Shown in pieces: positions 24,830 through 36,724 of a stretch of DNA of 64,000 bases (within the stretch, counting starts at the first letter, position 1; each line of letters opens with the position of its first letter). A program made the translations under genes and the position numbers. The notes beneath the pieces are model-generated. The model saw only the letters and a program-made list of their open reading frames with translations, ran no database searches and had not been told where the DNA came from. Source of the stretch: Paragonimus westermani (taxonomy: Eukaryota > Platyhelminthes > Trematoda > Plagiorchiida > Troglotrematidae); assembly GCA_008508345.1 (NCBI GenBank), contig QNGE01000905.1, positions 78,424 to 142,423 on the forward strand. The letters are read 5' to 3'.

Positions 24830-25500
24830 ATTAAGGTTTATGACAGTCTCTTTCTTGGTGTGCTACATCTGTCCTGAGGTTTTTGGATAAATATTTGCTT
24901 CTGCCATCCTGATAACTGAGAAGGGTGGTGTTATGAAACTATATGACCGTAGCTGAGCTGTGTTCATAATGACTACCAAACTGCCTGTCAAACAAAGTTA
25001 AAGTTTTTTGCACAGTTACATATAAAGTGGTAAACACAGTGTGAGGTGGTACCGATAGGCTGATCCCCTTTGATTAAAATCACCGGTGACTTCTGAGTCC
25101 GAACGAAGTTTAGCTGCAAATAAAGTTCGTTCAGTTTGATTTCTCACTCGGTGTTGTTTGACGCAGTATGTAATCATCATTTGAAGGCAAATATACAGAC
25201 CTACTTTTTCTCTACAGTGACCACCTCTTCCGGGTAGGAAGTTTTGCCAACTGTGCATATCTGTGAACCTTTCCGGGTAACCATTTGTTTGTAGAACAAA
25301 AGTAATCAGGTCCAGTTCTTCCGCAAAACTGTAGTGCGTACAGTGTTCGTTTGAGCTGGATCAGGGTGAAGCTGCTGAAGTTTGAGTACTGACTGGAACA
25401 CGTGAATTTCCAAAGGACAGTTCTTTTAATACAATCATCTTCTAGGCGACTGATGAGTATGTCTAGAAATGACAAATTTAAAATTTGGCGACTTTCCATA
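24830..25500 (-). pseudogene. PLE fragment: RT thumb, linker and eroded GIY-YIG endonuclease
   Basis: Minus-strand order is preserved. LSFLDILISRLEDD and WKFTCSSQYSNFSSF (25499-25360) match the PLE thumb block. A linker around 25210-25060 (KVGLYICLQMM, then a basic helix-like stretch) parallels the linker of the copy at the window end (KPVFLRLPFKGDD). HCVYHFICNCAKNF near 25047-25000 corresponds to the entry of the GIY-YIG domain, but the YIG tripeptide itself is lost. DRQFGSHYEHSS follows, matching 'ERQLRTRVTEH'. Frameshifts and stops lie between the blocks, so it is a dead copy. Confidence 0.72.
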
Positions 25501-25844
25501 GAATTTTCCTCAGTGGTAAAACTGCAGAGAGCAGACTAAAATTACACCAAATATTTTCATTCTCTTAAGAAAAATAGACAAAAACAACAGTTACACAGAA
25601 AGAATTATTTTGAATATTTTAAGTTGAACCTCACCTACATTTTCAATGACTGGAAACAGTGCTGATGTTGTTTGTAACTTGAGCCGAGGACTTAGGTTCT
25701 GGGATGTTCTCCGAGCATAACATTCAGATTACAAATGCTTCAGCACGCACTGCTGATGTCACCTGGTTTGATGAAAATTTTGTAACCTAAATACGAAGCT
25801 CAACCCAATACCTAAGTCATTTAGGTTTGATCGCATCTGTCTCA

Positions 25845-26130
25845 TTCCCATAAACACTTCGGTCAGACACTTTTGAAGTGAGTCACTATACTCGTGTTTC
25901 GCTGTCGTAAGAGTGAACCAACAGTGCATATCCTCACTTGCTACGGCAAGCATCGGGACTAGAACTCCGATCACGCTTTCATTAGCAACCTTGTTGACCG
26001 TTGTGACACTGACCTCACACTAGGTACGACCGAGTTATCATATCTGAACACCTAACCTCTTTTTTTCTTGAGGAATGATCCCGCTGTTCAACCATCTCGA
26101 TAAGGATCTACTGGTGAGTAGCCGGGGATG
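25845..26130 (-). mobile_element. HHR-SINE copy, decayed
   Basis: Reading the minus strand: leader (about 26130-26045), tRNA-like part (about 26040-25935, including the complement of 'gacctcacactaggtacgac') and a ruined hammerhead position (about 25930-25885). It lies head-to-head with the + copy that follows. Confidence 0.65.
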
Positions 26131-26400
26131 TAGACGATTTCAAAATAAACGGGTGAGCATCCAGATAAGATAATTTGGTCGTGCCTAGTCTGAGATCAAC
26201 ACGGTTGCCTCACCATAGGGTGGTCAGAGTTACAGTCCCGGTGATTGCCGTGACAATCAAGGATATGCACTACTGATCATTTCTTACGAGAGTGAAACTC
26301 GAGGCTGGCCATAAAATCCATCCGACTGTGAATGCCGTGGTCAACTGTGAGTGGTGCTCAACTTGAAGTCATCCAGGCGCCCGGCTAATGACAAATTAAA
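26131..26400 (+). mobile_element. HHR-SINE copy, partial
   Basis: A leader end and tRNA-like start (ggtcgtgcctagtctgagat at 26177-26196) are followed by a B-box-like stretch near 26223-26238, a broken hammerhead (26267-26307) and a tail up to about 26370. The core reads CTGATCA and the 3' strand of stem I is missing, so no cleavage is expected. Confidence 0.68.
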
Positions 26401-29400
26401 ATTCGATTAGATCGTACACAACTCATTACAAAGGCGAATTGCTTCGATATTGCATTAACAGCGACACAATTGTGGTACGGTGGCGCCACTTTACGCCAGA
26501 ACATTCACGTAACCTAGACAGCATTCCCTATTTATTGCTGAGTACGTGTGAAGCAATACGGGGTCCACAAGATGTACCAATGTCTTGGTGTAACGTTAAG
26601 AGCCCCGGTTCCTTTGAAGGCAACGGCATTCGCAAGGGATGAGTTGAAATAATTCCGAAACAGGTGTCAAAATTGTAACTCACGTACGAAAATGTCAGAA
26701 GATGGATAAACTAGAATAAACAAATGAATAACTAACAAGTTCTTTTTAACAGAATTCTCTGTTATCAGACTCATAATAATCGTTTCACAGAACAACAGAA
26801 TGATGTTTATATCGGAGCACTAGACTAAATTCGTTCGATTTGGGAGCCGAGCTATAAATAACAAGGTGAATAATAATTGTAACTTCATTACCTGATTGTG
26901 TTGGTGCTATTGAGTTGAAGCTAGTTGGTCATTTCAGAAGCTAGGGTTTTGAGAAACGTGGTATGCACCGTTACTTATTACAAGTTGCTGTCCCTGTATC
27001 TTTTTACCTGTGGAGGTGAGTGTGAACTCACCTTCGTATGGTTTTGTTCTGCTCGAATACAAATTTCTCTCTTACTTTCCCCGTTCACGTTAACCTGAGA
27101 TTGGTTGGTCTTGTGAGTATGCAATAGTTTTCACAGTTCTGATATTTACTAATGAATGCTGTTTAAGAAAACGAAAGACATCGTTTAATCAACGGGAAAA
27201 GGACAGAAGATAATGTGTATGAAAGAGAAAAGAAAGGTTAATATAAGGGTAATCTTTTGATTCAATAAAGTTTGCAACAGAGCATGGATTCGCTACCTTC
27301 ATGAAAACCGTACAGACGAATCTAACTAAGTCCCCGCCATTGAAATTTAGAAGAGGGAATAACACCACTTCAGCGAATCAAAGGAAGATACCGTTTTGTT
27401 CAAGAGAAATGGAGGTCCACTTTTCTGGGACTCATGGATGATGTTCCGTTTGCTTCAACGGTAAGATGCATTCCAAACTGAAGGGATATGTGGAGATAGT
27501 GGCAAGCTTTTCGAAAGGAGGAAGCGTACTTCAGCGTTATACTTCCACCACCATTAATGGGAACATTGTCAGACTTTATAGAGAATTAATAGGCCTTTTT
27601 ACGTGCTGTTTTAAACATTTGCAGTCATGCTTAGACAGTGGGAAAATTCCTGTTGATCCTGGCTTCTTTGAACTGACAGGGAACTTTTGTCTTCAACAGA
27701 ATCAACGTCCTAGTTTCTAATTCGTGCATTACGAAAGATTGATTACATCTTGGAGAAATTGAGGTTTTTAACCAACTTGCTTGCAGTGCTGATAGAACTA
27801 CTGTAGAAAATTTCTTTGCACTGGTTCTGCACACATAAACAGCTAGAAATCGACGGCTCCACCAGGGGTTCATGTAAAACATGAATTCGAGTTCCAGCCC
27901 ACTGCTGCTTCTCATCCGAGGCATGTTCAGTCAACGTAATAAACCTTTGAAGTAAGACAATATAACCAATTCATAATAATTTCTCACGAAATCACAAGTC
28001 ACTGGGTGGCTACATAATTATGTAGCGGTTAGTTTCCGTAAGTATGATTCCATTTCCGTTGTGGCTTCAGACAAAATTCAATTAAGATTCTCCAATTGGT
28101 GTTAGAAATTACTGCTGATAACTTGCCAATTAGAGGAACATTGCTAGAATGTCGGTTTACGATACCATTTTGTCACGATATCTATGTGTAACCTGCTTCA
28201 GAAGAGCACACTATTGAAAATGTAAATTAATCGGCCTGTGGAAAATGTGGTGACGGAGTAAGTTAGAGAGTATCAGCTTTGAGAAGGTTAACCGTAAATC
28301 CTCACCCATTCATGGTGTGATATGTACACTATGAATAGGGCTGGTGGCAAAGACCTGCATGACAAGAGGATAAGCGGCAATTCTGCGAGACAGGAGTCAC
28401 GAAAAATAATTCAGGACCAAATTAATTAATAAACCACTACCGTACTTTACACAACTAAACGACAACACAGTTCCCACACTTTGTTCCACGATGGTGTCAT
28501 TCGATGGGCGTAATGGATGTGAGCAAAGTTGTCTATGCTCCAGTGACATTTCTGAAACGTACTCAACCAATATGAAAATTTAAACTGATAATAAATTAAA
28601 TGTTATAACCATACACACTATTTGGGTTCATCAAAATCGAAGAGAAAACAGTTCGTCATGTGAATAAACCACTTTTAACCTCACTGTGCACGTCAGAGCC
28701 AGATCCGATTTTAGTGTGGTTTGATTGCCGTTGTTTTACTGGTCAGCTGAAAGGAAATTACGCACAACACACAAACACTGTTGGCACTCTGTTTTGTAGC
28801 AATAAAAAATTAACTTTTCGAATACCAAACGAATATGGCTGTGTGTTTACATATGATGGTTTGGCAGGTGCTAACTTGAAACCAGTGTTGCAGTGGTCAA
28901 CACAATTTCTTCATAACAACATAGATCGGAGGTCAACACTCGGTCTTAGCGAGAAGCTGCTGTTATGCTTTGGCAGAAAATAACCAGCATCTAGTACTTC
29001 TTAATGTAAGAGACTAGTTACAAGGTCTGTTCAAATACACATACTGTGGTCTTTTTGAATTATATTCATAGTCAATAAAAGTCTAAACGGACAACTGCCT
29101 TCTTAGATAAAAAGTTTACAGTTTTTATTTGAACCCCGACATATGCATCAAAAATATACGAACACATTAGTCAGAGGGTAAAAATTTGAGCATAACGTTT
29201 TTTTATGTATCAGCAGTTCACTCACCGATCGTAAGCCAACGGAAAGCCCAAAATCTACGGTGAGTGGTTTCATATTAATGGGATAGACCTATGGAATGAT
29301 TCAGATCTCAAGTAGTACTCACAATTGTTTTAGGATGGCAGTAACGGTTTCAGTTTACTAGACAGAAATTGTTTATCAGCTCACTTTGAAACGCGCTATG

Positions 29401-30384
29401 AAAACCTTCAAGGTAGTAATTGTCTGCATAATATTTTGACTTGTTAAGTTAGTCCCATTTGTAGATTGGTACCATTAACGTTTGTGTGTCTCATTTTGCT
29501 CTCCTGACACCATTTCGTTTTTTAATTTACATTTCAAACTCGCCAACTTCATTGCACACGGGTTCGATAAAATATACAAACAACAATGCCTTAGGTAACG
29601 TATTAAACCGTCCGACACTCGATTGTCTCGTTTTTTAGTATTTTTATTGAGGTTTTCTCAACAGCTAAATCTTACTCGTGACAAGCATCCGTTCGTTTAA
29701 TTTAGAGGCAGCTGACTCTTCAACTCTTAAGAACTGGGGATAAATTAACTTGTTGTGATTGTTTATGGCAATCAGATAACTTTCCTACTTTTGATTTAGA
29801 ATGGTTGAACCATTTCGTTCATTGGTTTTTAAAAGGATTCACCGAACACCTTAAGTGGAAAGGTTGAAACCATTTTCGTATACTTAATATTTGACCGTAC
29901 GGTTTCTATACGTTCGCAATCTTCCGCAATGGTTATTCCACCCACTTGCTGTCTTTTTGCTTCTTCTTGCAATTCGGCAGGAGCTATCATGAAAACGGAT
30001 GAGTTAACTCTTTAAAGTTAGCGTTTATCAACTTCCCTCAACGTGACATTACATTTTGTGAGAACATCTGAGTAACTGTGATATACTTATCGAAAAATTT
30101 GTATATCACGTTTCTTTGATAAGTGTTTGGTTGACACGCTATCCTGCCAAGCTTCAACTAACAGAATGCTGAGTAGCTCAGTGTTGCTTACGTTTTGCTC
30201 GACAAGACTATAATACCAAGCAAAATGTTTTTGTCTTACCAGGTGGTTCCTTGTTGTTACCTAACTAAAATCATGCAGAAACTAGTTTTACCAAACGAAT
30301 GTCAAGTAGTTTTGTAGAACCGTACATATAGTAACACCGTTCCTTATCAATTATGGGAATAACTTTGATAAGTGTCTTTAAACT
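26401..30384. other. Intron 1 interior without recognised genes
   Basis: The longest frame is 107 codons at 28660-28983 (+), with no recognised domain. No tRNA, rRNA or named repeat is seen. Confidence 0.45.
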
Positions 30385-30590
30385 GGCTAAACAGACCCAG
30401 CATTCTGACAGAACTCCCAGTTAGTCTCTTTCAAAAGGAACAGTTAGAGTCAAGATTTGCTCTTGTTAGAGCTCATCGATAGTGCACATCTTTATCAAGG
30501 CCAAAATTTACATCTCTGCTGTACTGTCGTCAGGTAATTAGGTTGACCGTTGTATCACTGACCACAGTAAGAGCTTCCAATCCTGCTTAA
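30385..30590 (-). mobile_element. HHR-SINE copy, strongly decayed
   Basis: The complement of the tail (30385-30440), a mutated ribozyme (30445-30485, core CGATGAG) and the tRNA-like part (to about 30590, complement of 'gttgaccgttgtatcactgacc') are recognisable only by alignment to the better copies. Confidence 0.55.
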
Positions 30591-33500
30591 CCAACGTAAC
30601 ATAAAACAACTCCACCGGCTTCATACTTCGGTTGCACAGTAGAGCAATGAACGTTGTACATGAGCTAATCAAGTGAACTGTAGCCAAGATATATTTCATA
30701 ATCAAGTGCATCGGGCTGAAACCATGACTTTGTTTTGCCAGTGTTTTTTGTATCCTCGCGTGTAGCTGCCACTTACGGACGTGTCCCCAAACGTTCTCAT
30801 AAGTTGAGGCTCCTCCAGGCAACGGGCATATAGCTGTGACTGTGGGTAGATCAGCAAATCAGGTGACGGTCGGAATGGTTTTGCTGATTCACAAATGAAT
30901 TCACGAAAAGCTGACATCAGCGAAGAACAGCTGGCATATCTCATTCGCTTATTATTTAAGAGTTAAATTCGAAGGTAGCCTCTGGTCAGCTCACTGGAAA
31001 TGCGATCATTCATGAAAAGCTAACTGAAGAGAACTTGTCTTCTGGAACCGGTTGAAAGGGAATTTTGTCTATTCTTGTTTTACGACAAACCTATCTGAAT
31101 ATTCATTGGGTAGTGCCTTTTCCGCCGTTTTGATTCTGTCAGCATCACCTACTTGATAAGCCCCGTTAAAAGTGAAGTTCTAACTAATCCCACGATTGCG
31201 AACCTATCATAGACGAGATGCCTATATACATTAACACAAATTTCGGGAGGTGCACAATACGAGTTGCGTCCATCTTGGTTTGCATTAATCACTTGCTGAC
31301 AGTCCGTCAGTTAAATATTCGAACATCAACATACTCGTTTTGTTATGCTCGTATTAAAACCGATCAGCTCGGTTTTCGGTTACGTAACAAATCGGTGAAG
31401 AAAGTCATTGGATTAACCAAGTTGTCCACATTCATGAAGTGTTTAGTATTCAAATATACTGGGTTCTTCTTCGAACGTTGTGTTGGTTAGGTCACCGCGT
31501 CCGGCAGCAAGTTTGACGTGATCCGCCAGACAATGTAGTAAATTCTGATCCATCTGCTAACAAATTTCTCACGACATCCACTGATGAAATGGTGAATGAT
31601 ATGAGATTCAGGAAGGTATGCTGAGTCAAAATCGAAAAAATGAAAAACTAGCATGCCAGTGGAAAACCTGGTCGCAATTCAGCAGCTCAGTTATCGAGAT
31701 TTGAGATTAGCCGCAAATTTTGTGCACGGATGAATCAAAATTGTTAAGTGTAGTAAAATCTCGTTAATAATGCCGCCTCATAATACTGAGTAGATGATGA
31801 TTTAAAATGAGTTGACGTCATCGGAGATTAGAAAAATTCAAAACCTACTGATCTCCCAGGTGCTGAAACTCAACCATTAACTGCAGCGCATAATGTACAT
31901 ATGCTCCTCCAAAAAATGCATATTCCTTAGTTCACTGTATGCGAAACAACTAAGAACTGAGCAGTGTTGGTCACCAAGGCGTCATGTGATTGGCCGCTTG
32001 CCCACATTTTCGGTCAATGCTAGCTGAGCAGCAGGTTCCAGCTCATCTGCGACTGGTGGAAACAGCACTAGGCATGACAGTTTGGATTAACTGTTCGCTG
32101 AGAAACTTCTTGGTACCAGTGCATAGGGGTTTGAGAGCCGTGATTGCTGAAGACCAATGAATACCCGTCTTCATATAGACGTCCTTATAAATGCTGGCTT
32201 CCGTCTGCTTTCACAAACCGCAACATTGAAACGCATACACGCAAACTTGTGTGCGCTGATGACACCGCCTTGTTTGGTGATGGAACGTCTCCTCCAACCT
32301 AAAGACCATACATGGCGAACAGTCTAACATCAAATCTGGCAGTTTTGTTCGCGGTTGCCTTCGTAAGTAATATGGCGGTATGCACGCGATCATAAATTCT
32401 GGTGCGTTACGTCCGTTCTGCAGCACTCATACTGTGAAGTTCAGCAGTTTCACAAACAAACCTTGCCCGGAAATTTTGGGTGAAACGTTTCAGTCAACCG
32501 CTTGATAGCTTGGTATCTTTCTGTAATTCCGCAACATACCATAGCACGGGTTTTTCGAGTACACGGATAGAAGTATTTGCAGATCTAGCGCATCTAGTTT
32601 ACTGTTACGCGGTAGTATCAGTGACAGGACTTAGGAAACCATTTCATCGATGATCTTTAGAGGTGCTGTCTTGTCACTTCTCGTAATCGAGAACGTGCTT
32701 ATTAGGAATCAAAACGTAAACCTCCTTGCTGCTAAAATCAGAAAAATGAAGTTGCCTGAATCCGTCAGCAATCGCTTGAACAATTCCGCATATGCAGCAA
32801 ACATCGATTTTCTATGCCCGTTTCGAGCAGGTTCGTTGACTGTCAACTGACTGAATGCATCTACATGGCCAATTTACTCTCAGTTGAACAGTGCTGTCGA
32901 GAGTCAGTTAGTCAGCGATACCTATATTACCACAAGAAAGGAAAATTACTTCACTCACCTATGAACGGATTGTATGAATTTTCATCTCGTTAACTACACC
33001 GACTTCTCATCAGAACTGGCACTGAGCTATCAGAAATGAACACGTTGTATGAAGTGTTAGTCCTTCTCTAGCACCACAATATATCCGTCAATCTAACGAT
33101 CCTAATCTTACTATACAGGACCGGCCTTGACGAGGTGAAACATTCTCTACCCGATGCGTGACAGTGCTCAGTTTTTTAGTAGGCTACTCAGTCTGTTTAG
33201 CAGCACCACGAAGGGAGTTGAATGTCCGCCAAACAATTTCTCCTATTTCTTTGTAGTTACAGCTAGATGGCGCCATATGAAGATTGATACTGCTGACCAG
33301 GTCTGGCTTGATAGGCTTTAATGGGCTACGAATCAGATTATCAGAAGTAGTGAACGGTAACAAGATTTTTGTACTTTTGTTAAAGCATTGCGGGTTGCTG
33401 ATATCTTTGTGTCAGGCTTCTAGATAAGTATTTGATATGAGCGATGAGACACTTCTCCTAACCTTCACCTTTAGAGTTTAGGAAGGGAGTCTCTACCTAC

Positions 33501-36500
33501 GATCTTGTAACCAAGACAGTTGGACAAAGCTTCAATGGAAGGTCAGCTTGGTAAACATGATGGATAACCAGAGAATGTGATGTGCTGCTTCATTATGGAA
33601 CAAAATTTACCATTTGATAAGAGCCAGTGCCCAGTCCCGGTGCTAAAAAATTAGATCCCGAATTAGCGTGTTGTATCTCTCTGGTAATGGTGTTTGCTCA
33701 AACATGTCAATTGAATTTCCAGTCTTCTTCTCATAAGGCTTCTCTTACATGTTTTAGACCTCCAGTGTTTTGACTAACAGTAAGTGTGGGCGCCTAATCG
33801 GACTTTTTTTAATGTTCTTGGTTAGTAACACAGAATAATGATGGGTCGTCGCTGACCGTTTACATATCGAAATTAAAGAATTTGAAGTATGGCATTGCCC
33901 AATTGTTCCGCAATAAGTGTCAGCAAAAATGCTTAGGCTTATCAATCCACAGTCTTGTGTGGGGAACAGGAAGGTCACTGCACATATAGTCTCGCCTCCA
34001 AAGTGGTCTGGAATAACGTCGTGTTAGATAGCAGATTAATACAAATGAACAGTGGGCGGACTAGAATAAAACAAGGTATGAGGGAGATCACTTACATGTG
34101 GACAAGCTAGCATCAGACACCAAGGCACGCTGAGGCATTGGTTTATGCAATCGGTAATTATTGATGTATATTAGAAAGCTGGTCTGGATTCAAATGATTT
34201 TGTTTATTTCTCAGGCATATATCTGCTGATTTGAGCTTTGGTGACCGCAACCAACTCAGCTTGGGTAAAAGAATTGAAACATATGATAGGATATAAAAAA
34301 ACGCTCAACAGCAAACATGTATCACTTTCATAGCAGTCCACGTTTTTTACCCTCTAGCTTTTGTGTCCGAATAGAGGTACTTATGCTTTCTGTGGTTCTG
34401 TTGCTGAATTTCATGATAAATTTGAGTTGCCTACGAAAAAAAGGTTTCTATGTCCTATCTGTATACGGCGATTGTTAGGTCAGCATCCCCGAAAACAGCA
34501 ACTGACAAATCATCCGTGTCATGAGCACATGCCTTTACACTGGTTCACAATGAACAGGAAGTGATAGTTTACTGATCACCAGTCTGGACGACTTAAATAA
34601 TGTTAGAGAATTTCAAAACGTTTTGATCAGTTTTCAATGTTGACGCACAGTGGAACAAAATTTGGAATTCACGTTGCTCCTCAAACTTCAACCATGCATA
34701 TTTGCAAGGCGGCCACTAAAACTGTAAGTACGTTTGTAAAGCCGAAACGTGACGTTGTTAACAAAAGTGCCCAAGCAAAATGTTCATATTTTATGAAGTA
34801 AACCTTCCCCTAGGGACTAACAAAAGCAGGTTGGCATCGATACGATAAACCAGATTATTCGATGCATTCTTTAATAAATGGTCCTTGCAAACCACGCAGT
34901 CACACTACTCCAGAATGTCAAGGGTTTAACCTAGCGTTTACTGACTCAAATCCTAGCCATAACCTATGAGACATCCGTAAAAATGACGGTGTACATTTAG
35001 CAGCAAGACTACTCCTTGAGTCTCTATATTAATCGAAATGTTACGGAGTTGTTTCATCAGGAGAGGTTGGTTGAACTTTACTGAGAAGCTCAGAGCCTTA
35101 GGTCATTTATCCTACTGGACATAGCAGCCAACAAAAGTTCCCTGTTGTCATCTAGTCTATTCATAAACCGATGTTTTATTGCGCATCCGGAATTTTGCAT
35201 GTGACTATCTCGTTCAGCTTGTGATCATCGCATTACGTCATATCTCGTCATCTTCGGACGGTGACTATCCAGAAGGTGCTAACCTTGAAATTAGCGTCCA
35301 ATCCATTGAACTCGACCTGACACACTTTAGTGCGCTAACGTTCAATCAACCATAGCTATAACGGCAAAGAATGAGGCAGATTTTCTGAGCTCGACTACAC
35401 GACACGCCTATGCCGAGGTGATATGCAGATCCAGAGATGCATTTTAGCTTGGCCTGCTCGTTTTGCGTGACCATTCCACAAGAAGTGCTTTGATTCATAT
35501 GGCCTTAATGAATAATCGTAGCTGAATAAATCTGATGATGAGTGTTTGGGAACCAACTTTTGGAACTAAAAGCGGTAGTCGTCTAATAAGGTCTGGAGTT
35601 TACGTTTTGAAATGCAATTAAAACAAGCAAGGTTTTCAGAGGCAACCAACAAGTTTCCACCCGGGAGCACCCAAAGGCTTCAGTAGTATATACAGGCAAT
35701 CCTGACCTAAAGGGTGGGCACTACGATTCAGTCATAATCATTGTGATATCCGTGGTGTGACGGTCAACACAGTTGTCTTTCAAGAATTTTTTTTATCACA
35801 TAACAAGGCTGCAATAACAAGACCAGTTTGGTCTGGTTTTTCTGTTGTTTTTTTTCATGAAAATCAACACCACACCTTCCAGCAAAAACGTGTTCCCTTT
35901 CTCAGTTCTCTGAACAGAATCTACTTACAACTGTTGCATGCACCTACCACTTGCAATAGGTTCGATCGACGAGACAATGTCTGGGATGTCTCATTCTAAA
36001 ATATGGATGTATGTATGGCCTATTTCATTCATGAATACACGTTAAAAACTGGACAGAACCGGATTATTGTAGCCAGGCCTGCACATCGGCACGACATGGA
36101 AATATGTGATAGCTTAGTATACTACTAACCAAGACCTGAACAGCACGTGGCTAGATGAATAAAGTCATGAGGTCAACTTAGACGTCAGTCTGTTTGATGC
36201 GACAATGTTAGTTTACGCGCATCAAGCTATGAGCAAATCTTTGGACTCAAGCTCTCTACCAAACATCTGTTGTGTTCAACAGGGGCGAGCATTTTCAGGA
36301 AATAACTTTATATTCGTTGAGTGGTATGCTTTCGGATTCGTTGATCAACATTTATAAAGTGTAGACGAATTTTCAGCCATCTATTTAATGAGGCCCTAGA
36401 TTACATCAGCGACTGCCTGGCACTCCTCTGTTGAATGGACCTAGTTTGAAGGGAGGTATTTGTAGTCGTAGTAGGTAGGCCGTGGTCAGTTAGCGAATTT

Positions 36501-36644
36501 TTCATTCGAAGTTGACCACACAAAATCTACGTGAAATTTGTACGTTATAGTTGACAGTAAGTGAAGTCAACTTACAAAGAGCAATTTTAATAAGTAGTGT
36601 GGCAGATTTATGATTTTAGATGAGGCCCAAATGTGAAAAGTCAG
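30591..36644. other. Intron 1 interior, one weak RT-like piece
   Basis: Apart from the fragment at 32163-32303 I recognise nothing. Open frames are at most about 90 codons. Confidence 0.4.
32163..32303 (+). pseudogene. Possible non-LTR retrotransposon RT fragment
   Basis: A short frame contains KLVCADDTALFGDGT at about 32247-32291. This resembles the 'F/YADDxxLF' catalytic block of non-LTR reverse transcriptases. Nothing else of an RT is recognisable on either side, so it may be chance. Confidence 0.33.
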
Positions 36645-36724
36645 GACCTCGGCTGGATTCGAACCAGCGACAGACACAACATGCCTCAACGCGGCAAGCG
36701 CTCTACTAGCTGAGCTACGAAGCC
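36645..36724 (-). repeat. tRNA-like sequence (tRNA-derived SINE head or tRNA pseudogene)
   Basis: The minus strand folds as a partial tRNA. The acceptor strands GGCTTCG/CGAGGTC give seven pairs with two G-U. TAGCTC...GAGC gives the A box and D stem. GCTGG-TTCGAAT-CCAGC is a perfect T arm and B box. The 30 nt between D and T arms are too long for a standard anticodon arm plus variable loop, and no 7-nt loop with U33 forms. It is therefore probably not a functional tRNA gene and differs from the HHR-SINE tRNA module. A 9-bp inverted repeat (36790-36809) lies upstream on the same strand. Confidence 0.65.

Noticed and set aside
34361..34564. CPIC...H...H pattern resembling a C2H2 zinc finger
   Set aside because: The spacing between the Cys and His pairs is wrong, there is no hydrophobic core pattern, and the frame has no ATG start.
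36645..36724. Functional tRNA gene
   Set aside because: No standard anticodon arm with a 7-nt loop and U33, and the acceptor stem has two wobble pairs. Kept only as a tRNA-like sequence.
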